Notes: generated by a model not told the origin, from the letters alone. Positions 17,971 through 28,837 are shown, counted from the stretch's first letter. The stretch: DNA of 64,000 nt from Flectonema sp. DT1601 (GCA_964019425.1 OZ025813.1:992001-1056000), one strand, 5' to 3'. Made by a program: numbers and translations.

Positions 17971-18415
17971 CGAAGCTATAAAACTACAATCTTCGCGATT
18001 GGGTCCTTACTGATTCGGCAGATCTCCCGTAGTCATCAGTTCGGTAATTTTGCTAACAAACTATTTGATGTTCAGATATGCGATCGTCGGTGATATGATT
18101 TTGACATTACTTCGTCTGTGCCTCTCATACTTGTCAGGTCTGAGTAGCATTTTATTTTTTAAACTTCATTTTGCGCGAGTTCACACCAGACAAGCCTCTT
18201 TTTTTATCTCCTCCCTCTTTATTCATTTAGACTAGGCAATTTGTAGCTGCAAATAATTAGTCGCCCTTGACGGTAACTGCCTTCTGTGATTAAACTTATT
18301 ATTTTATTTTCTTCAAAATCAGATTCGCACACATATCGACTGTCTAATTCTACAATCAGTTTTGTGTTTCATTTTTGACGTATTTTTTCAGCAGACGACC
18401 AGAAGGAATTAATGG

Positions 18416-21262
18416 ATGGCAAGTGAAGATGAGGAATATAAATTATTAGAAGCAACTGGAGGATGTACTGCAGACAGCGTCAAGCCAGGACAACGTTACT
18501 TAGGACCGGTTTTAAATAAAGTGTTGGATTCGAGTAACAGAAAACGAAAAGTACCCAACTCTGTAGCAGTATTCCGAAAAGGATACGCAACAGCATTTCG
18601 ACAAGTTTACAAAGGAGAAGGTGAAGAGCCAGGGATTAGTGAAAGCGCTGAGACAACAGTTGGAGACGAACTAATGTCTGAGGGGCCTACTAACATGCCG
18701 TTATCATTAGTTAGTGACTTTATACTTCCTGATTCAGACAGTGAAGGAGAATATAATAATCAAAAAGTAGGAATTGAATCTGATGCTCAGCAACAGTTAT
18801 CACAATCCTACACAATAACAGAAAGAAGTGAAGTCACTCACTCAGATGAAAACATGTCAGTAGGATCTGCTTATAGTATTGTTGAAATGTCTGAAAGTAT
18901 TATAAAAGATGATTCACAAACAGAGACGGCACCTAACGATCCAGAAATAAACAGCTTGGGCCTCGGAACTACTGCTTACCGTCCAGTTGACCGAAAGAGA
19001 AGAGGACACCGACCCGGCACCGACAAGATAAACAAGAACTTAGTGTCTGTATCATTCCCTTCTGCGATGAGTAATAAGAATGAACTTCTTCAGGCGCTAA
19101 CTACTAGTGACTTCGATGAACTAGCGATGAGTAGTTCAGAATTCAGTGGAGATGCAATGGGTCAGAAATTATACAGAATGCTAAGAGGAGCAAGAGATCA
19201 ACATACAGTGGTTGAGAGTAAACTCAGAACTTGTATTCAAGAATCTCAAGAAGAAATCGAATCACTAAAAGAAGAGCTCACCAGTATGAGAACCCATCAC
19301 ACTAATGTCATCGGTGAATACAAAAAAGCAATGGAAATATTAAAACAAGCTTCATTGCAGCCACAGCTTTCGGCAAAAGACGTGGAGCGCATGGAACGCG
19401 ACGATAAACGAGAACGACAAAAAGAAATCGATAAGGCGGTTGAAGATGCGACGACAACTTTAGCAAAGTCTCACAAAACAGATATGATTGCCCTGAAATT
19501 ACATACCAGAACACTGCAGTTAAAATCTGAGCAGTTACAAGAACAGTCAGTTACAGTAACGCAACAACACAATCAGGAGGTTGAAATTCTTCAGAAAGAG
19601 ATTAATGAAGAAAGGAATGCCGGACGGCAATCATCAGAAAGTCTCGAGAGAGTGAACTCATCACTTGCGAAGTGTGAGAGAGAATTAATGCAATTAAAAG
19701 AGAAGTTAAAAAGGTTACAAGAATGTAACCTAGCCCTCACCACTGACAATGAACTAATGACGCGACGAGAGTCAGAACAACGCTCTGAACTCATCACAAC
19801 TCTCGAAAGTGAACTAATTATCGTAAAGACTCAACTTGAAGAATTACAAGTTAAGACAATCAGTAAAATAGAACACGACGCTACTGTTTCACAACTTGAA
19901 GTTGAGATCGAGAAACAAAACGGAATAAAAATAACACTCAACGAACGGATACGACAGCTTCAGGAGTGTATCGAATTCCAGGGAAGGGAAGCAAAGTTAG
20001 CATCCTCACCACAACCACCAACATCTTTGAAGGAACTGGAAGATAAAAATAAACTCATCAGTAGCCTTGAAGAGAGAATATCTACTCTGGAGTCGACTAT
20101 GGAATCAGAATCAGTTCGACTCAACAGAGTACTGGAGCTCGTTAAACATACTTATGATGCAACTAGTGGGGGTTTTGTATCAGTTTTAACTGCAAAGTTC
20201 ACAGAGCCCAGATCACTACCTCAACCGGTTGGAACTTGTGATTCTGAATGCCGACTACTGATGTCTGTCGTTGATAACGCTGCCTCTATTTTCTCTGCTT
20301 ATCAAGATCTGCGTGTTAAATATGAACAAGAGTTGACCAGAAATAGTCTTCCGGTTGTCGATCTACCGAATGCCACATCTGAAGAGAATGAACAAATCCG
20401 AAAAGTGATCTGCAAAGAAGCATCGCTCCAAATTGAAAAGCAAATCATGAAACGAATAAAAAAAGAACTCCGCGAGACAGTTTGGGACCGAATGGAAAAT
20501 TGGCTCGAAAATTGGACCAAGCGATGGAATGCACGAAAAGCTGTTCTTCTACAAGAGAGAACTGTTTACTTAGAAAGGGCATCTCATATAATCAGAAAGA
20601 ACTCTTTAGCAATTATAAATACAAGTAAAACATTAAAACCAATCTCTGCAGCAGTAATACAACGACAAGCTCATTCCCCGAAGTCTTCTCCTCAACCACA
20701 AACCTCATCAAAGCTATCGAGTCATCCCTACAACTATATGACTGATACTACTTGGGGTGGGGGTGGTGTAGGTCATGGCACAGCTAGCGCAGCTCATAAT
20801 TTAATTTTTCCTGTTGCTTCCAATAACAATGTTCCTGCTGTAGTACCACCTCGTATAGCCGATGCATCATTCTCTACTGGGTGGGATAATTTAGTTGTAA
20901 AGAGACCGCTTACACGAGAGGCACAAGTGGGGGCTCCTATTCAGCAACAAAGAAGGCCTCTCACTCCATCTTTTGATAGATCGCTGCTGTCATCTTGTCA
21001 TCCAACACAAGAATCAGTGTTGGGATTAGTGGGACAGATTCCTCTCAAGAAGATTGAAAAACAACCGAAGAAAGGGATTGCTGGCCATCACTGGCCTTCT
21101 TCTTGGCCTACTTCAAATCCTGTTACTGTCAATGAGGAGGTAGCTGTTAGAATAGACGCTGCGGATATAACATCCTTGCAATTAGACCCCGACGCGATTC
21201 TGTGCGGACTGTCATCGAGACCTCTGATTGGAGTTCATCAGCCGACTTTTAGATCGACGTGA
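18416..21262 (+). CDS. long coiled-coil protein of unknown function
   Basis: This 948-residue protein has an N-terminal region (MASEDEEYKLLEATGGC, PNSVAVFRKGYATAFRQVYK) that looks like a short folded motif. An acidic Ser/Thr-rich stretch follows. Heptad-rich coiled coil runs from about 260 to 560 (for example LRTCIQESQEEIESLKEEL), with a further helical block around 640-740. The C-terminal 200 residues are Pro/Ser-rich and disordered. There is no motor, GTPase or kinase motif. Such proteins are commonly basal-body, flagellar or cytoskeletal scaffolds, but nothing in the sequence proves this. The first ATG (18412) reads only four codons before a stop and overlaps this start, so leaky scanning may be needed. 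An acceptor-like TTTTTTCAG ends 24 nt upstream. Confidence 0.75.
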   Translation: MASEDEEYKLLEATGGCTADSVKPGQRYLGPVLNKVLDSSNRKRKVPNSVAVFRKGYATAFRQVYKGEGEEPGISESAETTVGDELMSEGPTNMPLSLVSDFILPDSDSEGEYNNQKVGIESDAQQQLSQSYTITERSEVTHSDENMSVGSAYSIVEMSESIIKDDSQTETAPNDPEINSLGLGTTAYRPVDRKRRGHRPGTDKINKNLVSVSFPSAMSNKNELLQALTTSDFDELAMSSSEFSGDAMGQKLYRMLRGARDQHTVVESKLRTCIQESQEEIESLKEELTSMRTHHTNVIGEYKKAMEILKQASLQPQLSAKDVERMERDDKRERQKEIDKAVEDATTTLAKSHKTDMIALKLHTRTLQLKSEQLQEQSVTVTQQHNQEVEILQKEINEERNAGRQSSESLERVNSSLAKCERELMQLKEKLKRLQECNLALTTDNELMTRRESEQRSELITTLESELIIVKTQLEELQVKTISKIEHDATVSQLEVEIEKQNGIKITLNERIRQLQECIEFQGREAKLASSPQPPTSLKELEDKNKLISSLEERISTLESTMESESVRLNRVLELVKHTYDATSGGFVSVLTAKFTEPRSLPQPVGTCDSECRLLMSVVDNAASIFSAYQDLRVKYEQELTRNSLPVVDLPNATSEENEQIRKVICKEASLQIEKQIMKRIKKELRETVWDRMENWLENWTKRWNARKAVLLQERTVYLERASHIIRKNSLAIINTSKTLKPISAAVIQRQAHSPKSSPQPQTSSKLSSHPYNYMTDTTWGGGGVGHGTASAAHNLIFPVASNNNVPAVVPPRIADASFSTGWDNLVVKRPLTREAQVGAPIQQQRRPLTPSFDRSLLSSCHPTQESVLGLVGQIPLKKIEKQPKKGIAGHHWPSSWPTSNPVTVNEEVAVRIDAADITSLQLDPDAILCGLSSRPLIGVHQPTFRST

Positions 21263-21585
21263 GCAATTTAAAGATTTACCTTCTAACCCGTCACAGTTGT
21301 GATAACTTACACTCGGTACAACTATTGCAGTCAGACTGACGAGGCTTCTGTTCGTTCAGTAAGACTGTCTCAATATTTATGCTTTTTTTCGTGTTTTCTG
21401 TTTTATATTTATTTATCAATTCACTTAAACAGGTTCATTAAATTGACTGTAGCCAAACAAAAAATTAGTGTTGTTGAGTACGATTTGGTAAATTGTTATT
21501 TTTTCTTTAACAGATCGCGCTAAGGAATAAAACACAAAAAAAAAAAAAAAAAAAGGGAAGAAAACAAGTGAAAAAAAAAAAAAAA
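21263..21585. other. spacer
   Basis: An acceptor-like TTTCTTTAACAG ends at 21513. Two A runs lie between it and the ATG of the next gene, making an A-rich leader. No gene is seen. Confidence 0.5.
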
Positions 21586-23187
21586 ATGCCGGTACAATTT
21601 GCAGAAGACCCGCAGCTTCCATCAGAAATATTTTCTCAATTCTGTAAAGATAGAAAAGTAAAACAACCCAACAAGACTGTATTAAAGAAACTAAAATCGT
21701 ATTCTAAAGTAGAAGATGTGGAAGAACTAGACCTATCACAAAACTATATTGGTGCGAGACAAATGATGGCAATTGGAGATTTTGTTCAACAATGTTGTAA
21801 TTTAGATACCTTGAATGCTTCAGGACTTTGTTGTTACCATACAGACCTCGCTAACATGTGGAACAGCAGTTCAACTGACGATTCGATCCCAACAGGAAAT
21901 GAAGTTTGGTCTCATCTCGTAGACGTTGTTAAGAATCATCCTAATTTAACATCACTAAATGTTTCTGATAATGATTGTGGTCCGTTAGTTGGAAAGCTTC
22001 TTGAAGAAGCGTTAAAATCGAATGAGAACATCGTTTCATTAGAACACGACAGCGTTCTTATCGACAGGGATACTCTTTCTGAAATTGATGATATTGTTGG
22101 AAAGAATTTGAGCAGGTTTTGGTCGAAAAATAAAATTTCAAAGAGTCCAGACACTTCAAATCTCGACACCAGTCCTTTCGAAACTTTTGATACTGGATTC
22201 TCCTTCGGAGACTCTGCTAAAAACAATAATGAGGAATCTTGTTCTCAAGCTGTAACAATAATCCAAGGTCGCAGAAAAAAACACAGACAGAAGATTGCCA
22301 CCAGCAGACGAGTCTCACGCAGTTGTGCTCCGTACAACCCTGAAGAGGTAACGGCTTTTACTGCTCCTGTCCATGAGAAGACTGACTCTGAGTATGCTAT
22401 GTTACGATCTCTGTTAAAACAGAATTTATTATTCGCACATTTATCAGAAGGAGATTTAAAAATAACTGTCATGGCTTTGTTTAAAATGCAATACAAGTCT
22501 GGTGATATAATTATGACTGAAGGAGAAGAAGGAGACACTCTGTACACCATCTCTGAAGGGACTGTTGACGTAATTATCGGTGGGAATGTCGTAGCCCAGA
22601 AATCATCCGGAGTATCATTCGGCGAGTTAGCGTTAATGTATAACACACCTCGTAGTGCAACTATAAAGGCTGCGAGTGAAACAACAACGTGGGGGATAGA
22701 TCGAGACACATATCGTAATATTGTTATGTCTGTTTCAATAAGAAGAAGAGATGAGTATCAAGAAAAACTTCAAAACGTTCCATTCTTAAAAGGATTGAAG
22801 AAATATGAAATCCTTCAATTAGCCGATGCTTTAGAATCACATGAATGGAATGCTGGTGATTACATCCTTAGATACGATCAACCAGGAGAGTATATGTATA
22901 TTGTTCTTAGTGGTTGTGTTGATGTCATTGGAAGAGATGAAAATGATCGTAAAAAACTCGTCCACACCTTCTCCGCCGGCCAGCACTTTGGTGAACTAGA
23001 ATTCCTCAACAGTCACCGAACCGTTGCTGACATTGTCGCTAAGGAAGCAACCCGTACTGCGCGTCTTAATAGAAGTCACTTTGAACTTTGTTTGGGACCT
23101 GTCCTCGAAGTATTCAAGAAGAATGCCGTCCAATCTAGTGACTACGCGTATTACAGAAACCAAGCAGATAAACTTGGAAAGGTTTAA
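21586..23187 (+). CDS. PKA regulatory subunit-like protein with LRR N-terminus
   Basis: 533 residues. Residues about 25-180 hold leucine-rich repeats (VEELDLSQNYIGARQ, LTSLNVSDNDCG) in place of the animal dimerisation/docking domain, as in kinetoplastid PKA regulatory subunits. Next comes an inhibitor site, R241-R242-V243-S244 followed by RSCAPYNPE, closely matching the RII form (RRVSVCAE-YNP); it should occupy the kinase active site. Two cyclic-nucleotide-binding domains follow. The first has an intact phosphate cassette, FGELALMYNTPRSATIKA (Glu347, Arg356). In the second, FGELEFLNSHRTVADIVA, the Arg is replaced by Thr479 and the fifth residue is Glu, so cAMP binding there is doubtful. The start is set at the first ATG after an A run; the frame is open a little upstream. 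Confidence 0.88.
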   Translation: MPVQFAEDPQLPSEIFSQFCKDRKVKQPNKTVLKKLKSYSKVEDVEELDLSQNYIGARQMMAIGDFVQQCCNLDTLNASGLCCYHTDLANMWNSSSTDDSIPTGNEVWSHLVDVVKNHPNLTSLNVSDNDCGPLVGKLLEEALKSNENIVSLEHDSVLIDRDTLSEIDDIVGKNLSRFWSKNKISKSPDTSNLDTSPFETFDTGFSFGDSAKNNNEESCSQAVTIIQGRRKKHRQKIATSRRVSRSCAPYNPEEVTAFTAPVHEKTDSEYAMLRSLLKQNLLFAHLSEGDLKITVMALFKMQYKSGDIIMTEGEEGDTLYTISEGTVDVIIGGNVVAQKSSGVSFGELALMYNTPRSATIKAASETTTWGIDRDTYRNIVMSVSIRRRDEYQEKLQNVPFLKGLKKYEILQLADALESHEWNAGDYILRYDQPGEYMYIVLSGCVDVIGRDENDRKKLVHTFSAGQHFGELEFLNSHRTVADIVAKEATRTARLNRSHFELCLGPVLEVFKKNAVQSSDYAYYRNQADKLGKV

Positions 23188-24173
23188 TCACCAATGCTTG
23201 TGTTTTGGAACAGTCGGGTCGGCAGGATATTTTCTCCACCGCCCGACGAGTCTGTTGAGGTATTTATTTGAAAGACTGCGGCCATCCCCTCGAATTGTAT
23301 TGACGTCTCCCAATTATTATTTGCTACTCCGAACTGAAGGTAATCTACTTTCGGTTAGGCATTCCTATCAAGTGAAGTTGACTTGTAGAAATACAGGTGT
23401 GGAATAGCAAGAAAACATTGTTCAGACAGAATAGAAAGAAAAACTTCAAAAGTTAGGAAAGACACATCTAGTCTTCTCCATCAATTATACACAGAAACAA
23501 TATAAAAAAGGTGGCGTACTCAATCTCCTCTATTTGTTTTTGTGTGTGGGGGGGAAACTTTAGCTTTGCGGAAGCTACTTCGGTAGAATCAAAGCCTCTG
23601 TTTACCAGTTACGACTATTCGTCCATTGCTTGTAGAAATATAGGTTCAGAAATATCGCATAGTGTTGTGACAGAAAACTAATTACCTTTTTTTTGTACCG
23701 AACAGCTGCTGTTCGGAAGCTTCAATTCTCTTGATGTTGTGTTTCGTGTCCCCGTTTCTGTTTCCAGTTTCCGTTTAACAATGTAACAATTGCTGTTCTT
23801 TAGCTATTCTCTATATTTTTTCGAAAAAGGTAATGAAAAGGAGAAGCAAAAAAGTAAGAGAAAAGAAAGAGAAAAAAAAGAGAGAGAGTGAGAGATTGCC
23901 CCCCCTTGCACCAGTACCCCCCCCTGTAAAAAAAAGAATGACGACAATGTGAACACACAAAAAGGAACTTCCCTGTTTTTTTTCCCCGCAGAACCCCTCG
24001 CGTTTAGTCATCTTCAGTCAGCTCATTAAAATTAACATAAAAAAAACATCATTATCTTCAGGTTTTTCAGATACTAATGCTTGAGAGTGATTGTGAATTA
24101 TATTTACACACAGATAATTTAAAGGGAGTATATCAATCTAATTCTTAATAACAGGCCGGGTACAATATACGAG
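23188..24173. other. spacer with a palindrome
   Basis: No gene is seen. It includes the hairpin at 23698-23716 and an acceptor-like AATAACAG ending 19 nt before the next ATG. Confidence 0.5.
23698..23716. repeat. 19-base palindrome
   Basis: CCGAACAGC, a central T, then GCTGTTCGG: nine perfect pairs, unusually GC-rich for this spacer. Confidence 0.7.
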
Positions 24174-25097
24174 ATGGCGGGTGGGTTTAAAAACTTTCTC
24201 GCCTCTGATAAGGGAACAGCTCGATTACGAAAAAAGGAACTCGAGGGAATCAAGAGATGTCTTGAACAGGGAAGTTACTTATCCACTCCGATGACTGACG
24301 GAGTTGGAGGAAATGTTTCAATAAATGAATACAAAGGAGCGACAATATCAATTCAAGGATGGCGTGTTAGCAATGAAGACAAGCAAACTGTTAAAGAAAT
24401 CAACGGAGATGAGTTGTTCATGGGTGTATATGATGGTCATGGTGGGGATGCTGTTTCGAAGATACTCGAATCAAAACTACATAATGCAGTTGAAAAGACC
24501 ACCACTGCTGATGAAGAATCATTAAAAACTACTTTTGAGCAACTGGATTTGGAAATTAGATCCGTTCTCGACAAAGACGCATCGGCAACAGGCAGCACCT
24601 GCAACGTTTGCATCCTCACTAGTGATCAAATCATTTGCGCTAATTCAGGTGATTGCCGGGCTGTATTATCTCGTGGTGATGAGGTGATCCCTTTATCGAT
24701 TGATCACATTCCTGATCTTGAGAATGAAACAAAAAGAATACTAAAATCTGGTCTTACCGTCACTAATGGAAGAGTAAGTGGAATGCTTAACTTGTCGCGT
24801 GCTTTTGGTGACTTCGATTTAAAGGACAGTTCTCTTGCTCCTGCAGATCAGGGGATCACTGCTTCATGTGATGTTACGACGTTCTCTCGCATGTCGAATG
24901 ATAATTTTATCATCCAGGCATGTGATGGTATCTGGGGTGCTCGTACCAACGAAGAAGTTGTTTCTTTTGTTCAGAAACGCCTTTCGACGGAAGATCCTTA
25001 TGAGATTTGTCACTCACTTTGTAAAGACATCCTCGCTCCGACTGCTGATGCTGAAAACGGTACCGACAACATGACTATTAATCTGATACTATTGTGA
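24174..25097 (+). CDS. PP2C-family (PPM) serine/threonine phosphatase
   Basis: This 307-residue, single-domain protein has the PPM motifs in order: GWRVSNEDK (Glu68/Asp69), VYDGHGG (Asp87), ATGSTCNVCIL, NSGDCRAVLSR, LSIDHIP, LSRAFGDF, ACDGIWG (Asp251) and GTDNMT (Asp298). These supply the acidic residues that bind the two catalytic Mn/Mg ions, so activity is expected. Two deviations are seen: the usual DGIWD is DGIWG, and DHKP is DHIP, so substrate or metal affinity may differ. PP2C enzymes dephosphorylate phospho-Ser/Thr. The gene lies next to a PKA regulatory subunit gene, but co-function is only a suggestion. No intron, signal peptide or membrane segment is present. Confidence 0.9.
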   Translation: MAGGFKNFLASDKGTARLRKKELEGIKRCLEQGSYLSTPMTDGVGGNVSINEYKGATISIQGWRVSNEDKQTVKEINGDELFMGVYDGHGGDAVSKILESKLHNAVEKTTTADEESLKTTFEQLDLEIRSVLDKDASATGSTCNVCILTSDQIICANSGDCRAVLSRGDEVIPLSIDHIPDLENETKRILKSGLTVTNGRVSGMLNLSRAFGDFDLKDSSLAPADQGITASCDVTTFSRMSNDNFIIQACDGIWGARTNEEVVSFVQKRLSTEDPYEICHSLCKDILAPTADAENGTDNMTINLILL

Positions 25098-27039
25098 GAT
25101 AAAAAATATTCTTTTTTTACCATTAGAAAAGAAAATGGTAAATCAGATTTCACGATTCCTGCCCCCCTGTCAGGATACTGTACCATCAATATGCTTGTTT
25201 TTTTTTTTTTTTTTTTTTTTCAGTCTAATTCTTTTTTTTATATGTCAGGTTTTTGTGTTTCTGTGGGGACAAGCGATAAGCAACAGGATGGAATACCAAT
25301 TATATTACTTCACCGTGTCTTGTAAGTATTAGCTGTTGTTGTTGTTGTCATCATCGAGGTACTCCTTCGGTTGTTAAAATAACCCACTTAACAAGTATCA
25401 ATATTTAACTCCTTGTCTTGCCAAATCGAATCCTATATTTTCGATGTGAAAAAAAATCAATAAAAAATAATCCCCATTTCTTCCCTGTGCGAATAAAAAG
25501 CAAATGTTCTTCTTTGAAGAACAACACTGAAAACAATAAGTGGTACTTTTAACAGTCGGATTACCTTATGGTAGATTGTTACAAAAAAAAAAAAAAAAAA
25601 AAACGGGTCAAAACATAAAAAGAAGAGTCCGTATTTTAATTGATGTGCTTCAAGCTCATTAGAATCTTGTTCAATAACAAAATTGGTTCCTCTCTCTCTC
25701 TCTCTCAGATTCGCGCGTTTTATTTTTGTAAATGTAAAAGCAGAAATGGTAGATAATCTACCTAGCTGTGAATCCCACCAGCTGAGTCGTTTGTTTTCCA
25801 AGACAAGACTAGTGGGAAAAATATTAGTTCCGATTTTTTTTTTTTTTTTTTGCACCGACAAAGTCGGAGGAGAAACATGTTCAGATTAAGAACCCGTTTT
25901 ATATATTTGTGATCTTTAAAAAATGTTATGATTCCCTGTGCGCTGTCTCGAGTTCAACTAAAATATATATTTAGGACTTTACTGGATGGTTGGTTTCTCG
26001 CTCTTTTTTTTTTTTTTTTAAATGAGTGTACTTGAGTGTGTGGTTTTTTTTTCTCTCTTTTTTAGCAGCGGGGTTTTGTTCCCCTTTACTTACTACTAGT
26101 GCAGCTAGTGCAGGAAGTAGACCTTTTTTTTTTTTTTTTAGCCGGCAGACGATATTGTGCAAACTTCGTTGGCTTCCGAATTTCGATTTGTCGGTATGGT
26201 TTATGTCAGCTTTTTTTTTTCAAAACAACGATTCCCCCCCCCAACCTTTCGTTTGACTCGGAAGTGAGAAATTAACGGAAGAAACAACACTTTTTGGACA
26301 AACAGCATCAATAAAACGCCATGCGGCACAGAAATTATCTGCTGAAGGCATATCGAAAAACAATAATAATTAAAAATAAAAAAAAAATAATGAGGCAGCG
26401 CAGTTCGCTGTTTTGCTGCTAACCATTATAATAAAAATAAAGGGCCAGAAGAACATTTCTCGTTGTCCTTGTAGTGCAAAATAGATTGTGACAACAACAA
26501 ACTTACCTCCCTCTAGAGGGTCAGCACACCAAATAAACAAATCGTAATTCTTCTGAGTCTAGTAAAAATCAGTCAACAAATCTCAAAAGTGTGACTTAGC
26601 TTGTGGAAATATAGTTATGGTTCACTACAATTGGGGGTTCCCTATTGCTGAGAGGAAATGTAAAAACTCTTTTTTCTTCCCCCATTCCAAAAAAAAAAAA
26701 AAAAAAATTGGTTTCTTGAATACCCATACCCCAAAAAAAAAGTCTGTAGTCCGTAGTAGGAAAGCAAAGAAATAATAAATAAAACGCAAGAAAAATATTC
26801 GGCACATTATGCCTACACTTTCATTGCAATTGTTAAGAATGAGGTTAATATTTTTGTTCTTTTAAATTCTTCAGTAAAATGAGATGTTGACTTTTCGTTG
26901 GTTATTTTTATTGGTAAACATGACTGTTACTTTATTACTTTCATCTTTAGCAGAGCATAGCGGGAAAGGGCAAACCGAAAGGAACAAAAAAAAAAAGGCA
27001 TCCCCCTAGTCGTTGCCGTGTTCTAAATAATATTATAAA
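25098..27039. other. 1.9 kb spacer
   Basis: Homopolymer runs and one family A repeat copy are present; no gene is seen. The nearest acceptor-like site before the next gene is CATCTTTAG ending at 26950. Confidence 0.5.
25834..25985 (-). repeat. dispersed repeat family A with hairpin and poly(A) tail
   Basis: A T run (poly(A) on the minus strand) is followed by GCACCGACAAAGTCGG, in which CCGAC and GTCGG form a stem. ATGTTCAGATTAAGA, CCCTGTGCG and CAACTAAAATATA then occur in the family order. The GCACCGACAAAGTCGG junction with the T run is identical to the copy at 49699. Confidence 0.7.
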
Positions 27040-27912
27040 ATGCCAGCGAAGAAAGGAAATAAAACCAGTGCTAAGAATGAAAACAAGGCGAAGGCCAAGA
27101 TTATCGAAGACAAGGTTTGTATTAAAAATTAGTATTTTTTAGAGTCATTCGTTGAACTATTTCTTTCTAACAATTAAAACAGACTTTCGGTTTGAAGAAC
27201 AAGAACAGAAGTAAAGCCGTTCAAAAATACGTTCAAAATGTTCAAACAAACGTCAAGAACTCTGGAAGCAGAGATCAAAGAAAGTTAGACATGGAGAGAG
27301 AGAAGAAGAAGCAGGAAAAGGAAGAGAAGAAACAGAAGGAATTGGAGATGAAGAAATTGTACCAAGAAGACTCAAAGAAAGACACAGGAGAGAGTGCTGC
27401 TGCTGCAGCAGCTGCTGAAAGAGGAGAATACCTTTGGACTGCTGATGACTTCGACGAAGTTGAGATTGACGAATCTCGTCTTGAAGAGAAACTTGAGAGG
27501 GAGAGAGAAGATCTCGCAGCCAGAAGTGACCTTACTCCTGTTAACGAAGATTCCTTCAAAGCATGGTGGATCGCAAAGAAAGACAAACAGAAGAAAGAAT
27601 ACGACCGTCTTCACAAGAAACAAATCAAATCCTTCAAACAAACTGGAAGAGGTATCACTGGAAGAGCTCTCTTTGAGCACGACGCTACGTATGTTATCAT
27701 CACTTTAATTTATTATTTTATAAGGGCGATCCCTAGTTGAAGGTCCTTTGAAAACAAAAAAGATAAAAATAAAAATTAACACAAACAGTCTCTTTGTTGA
27801 TGATCAGAACGCAGATGAAGAATATGACAGAGACAGCAGTGATGACGCGGAGGAGGCGGAAGATGGTGAGCTGTTCGATGGAGAAGACTTACCAGATGAT
27901 GACGAGGATTAG
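27040..27912 (+). CDS. DRG-family regulatory protein (ZC3H15/Tma46-like) lacking the CCCH fingers
   Basis: Three exons, 27040-27114, 27183-27688 and 27789-27912, are joined by GTTTGT...AAACAG and GTATGT...AAACAG introns (68 and 100 bp), giving 234 residues. MPAKKGNK...IIEDKTFGLKNKNRSKAVQKY is the N-terminal block of ZC3H15/Tma46, whose IIEDKTFGLKNK is near-invariant. The C-terminal half (EDSFKAWWIAKKDKQKKEYD, then GRGITGRALFEHDA) matches the DRG-binding DFRP region (ESFLAWKKRKRQEK...SGREVFEF). The tail is acidic (DLPDDDED). Family members bind and stabilise the DRG GTPases on ribosomes. Here the two CCCH zinc fingers normally between the blocks are absent, replaced by Lys/Glu-rich coiled coil and an alanine run. 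Confidence 0.85.
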
Positions 27913-28837
27913 ACTCCAATCTTCAATTCATTCAGGAATCCAACGACTCGCTCTGCGAGTAGGATATGAGCAACCTTATTGTTACTATTCATCATATCAA
28001 AAAAAAAAAAAAAAAAAAAAATTTAAAAAAAAAGAAGAAGAACAAAAATAAGAATTCCCCCCTTTGCAATACTGGCATTCAGTACATGAAGTGCTAACAA
28101 GTTCAGAGGAGGAGTGCTTACGGTACTTTCCCTATTCATCTCCCCCGCTCCCCGAGTGAGAGCAAACTTTTTTTTTCTTTCTTTTGAGTATTAGTGTTCA
28201 CCCCTCTCCCCTTCTGATAAGTTTTCCCGTGACTGGCACATACAAGAAGATAGCAACAATGAGTGGTTAGCTCAGAATGAAAAGATGGACTCGTTTCTGT
28301 TATATAAACCCCTTCAGCTCTTGTAGTGCCGTTCACATCACTGAGCCTCTTCAATGTCCCGGAATCCCCTTCGAAGAAATAAAACAAGAAAAAAAAAAGC
28401 TATCAACGAAAAAAAAAAAAAAAAGTGATGAACAGAGGCAAAGTAAAGAAGGGATTTTTTAAGAAAAGCACTCACAACACTTTAGCAAAATTGGCCCCAC
28501 TGGGATGCCAATTGACGAGAAAGTTGTTTTCCAACCTGAGAATCGGTGAGAGGGGCAGTTCCTTTTCTGCAACTCCGGGTCTTCAGTCTTTTTCTTTGCC
28601 GCACCAATAGTGTCTCGCAGTCTAATCAAGACGCCTAACCAGACTTGAGATGACGTACTCTTTGGTGTTGTTGTGGAGTTAGTGTAAATCTTCTTTATTT
28701 GTCAGGTGATTCAGAAACTGTTAGCCAATACAGTGAACTATGTCTGTCGTCAGTATTCATAGAGAACTAATCAGATGATGAGGTGTTGATAGTTATTTGG
28801 TATTTATTCATTACTTTCCTGAAAGATTTATAACAAA
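27913..28837. other. spacer
   Basis: Poly(A) stretches occur at about 27999-28032. No gene or RNA is recognised. The stretch 28490-28570 has moderate GC and short complementary segments, but no family could be assigned. Confidence 0.5.

Larger units (their letters stand above)
15711..18415. other. 2.7 kb homopolymer-rich spacer
   Basis: Dominated by T and A runs of 10-30 bases, which generate meaningless Phe/Lys frames on both strands. It contains the duplicated block and hairpins listed separately. GCTATAAAAC at 17974-17983 resembles a TATA box but has no supporting context. No gene is seen. Confidence 0.55.

Noticed and set aside
17974-17983. GCTATAAAAC as a TATA box for the coiled-coil gene
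   Set aside because: It lies about 430 bases upstream with no initiator context, and such AT motifs are expected by chance here.
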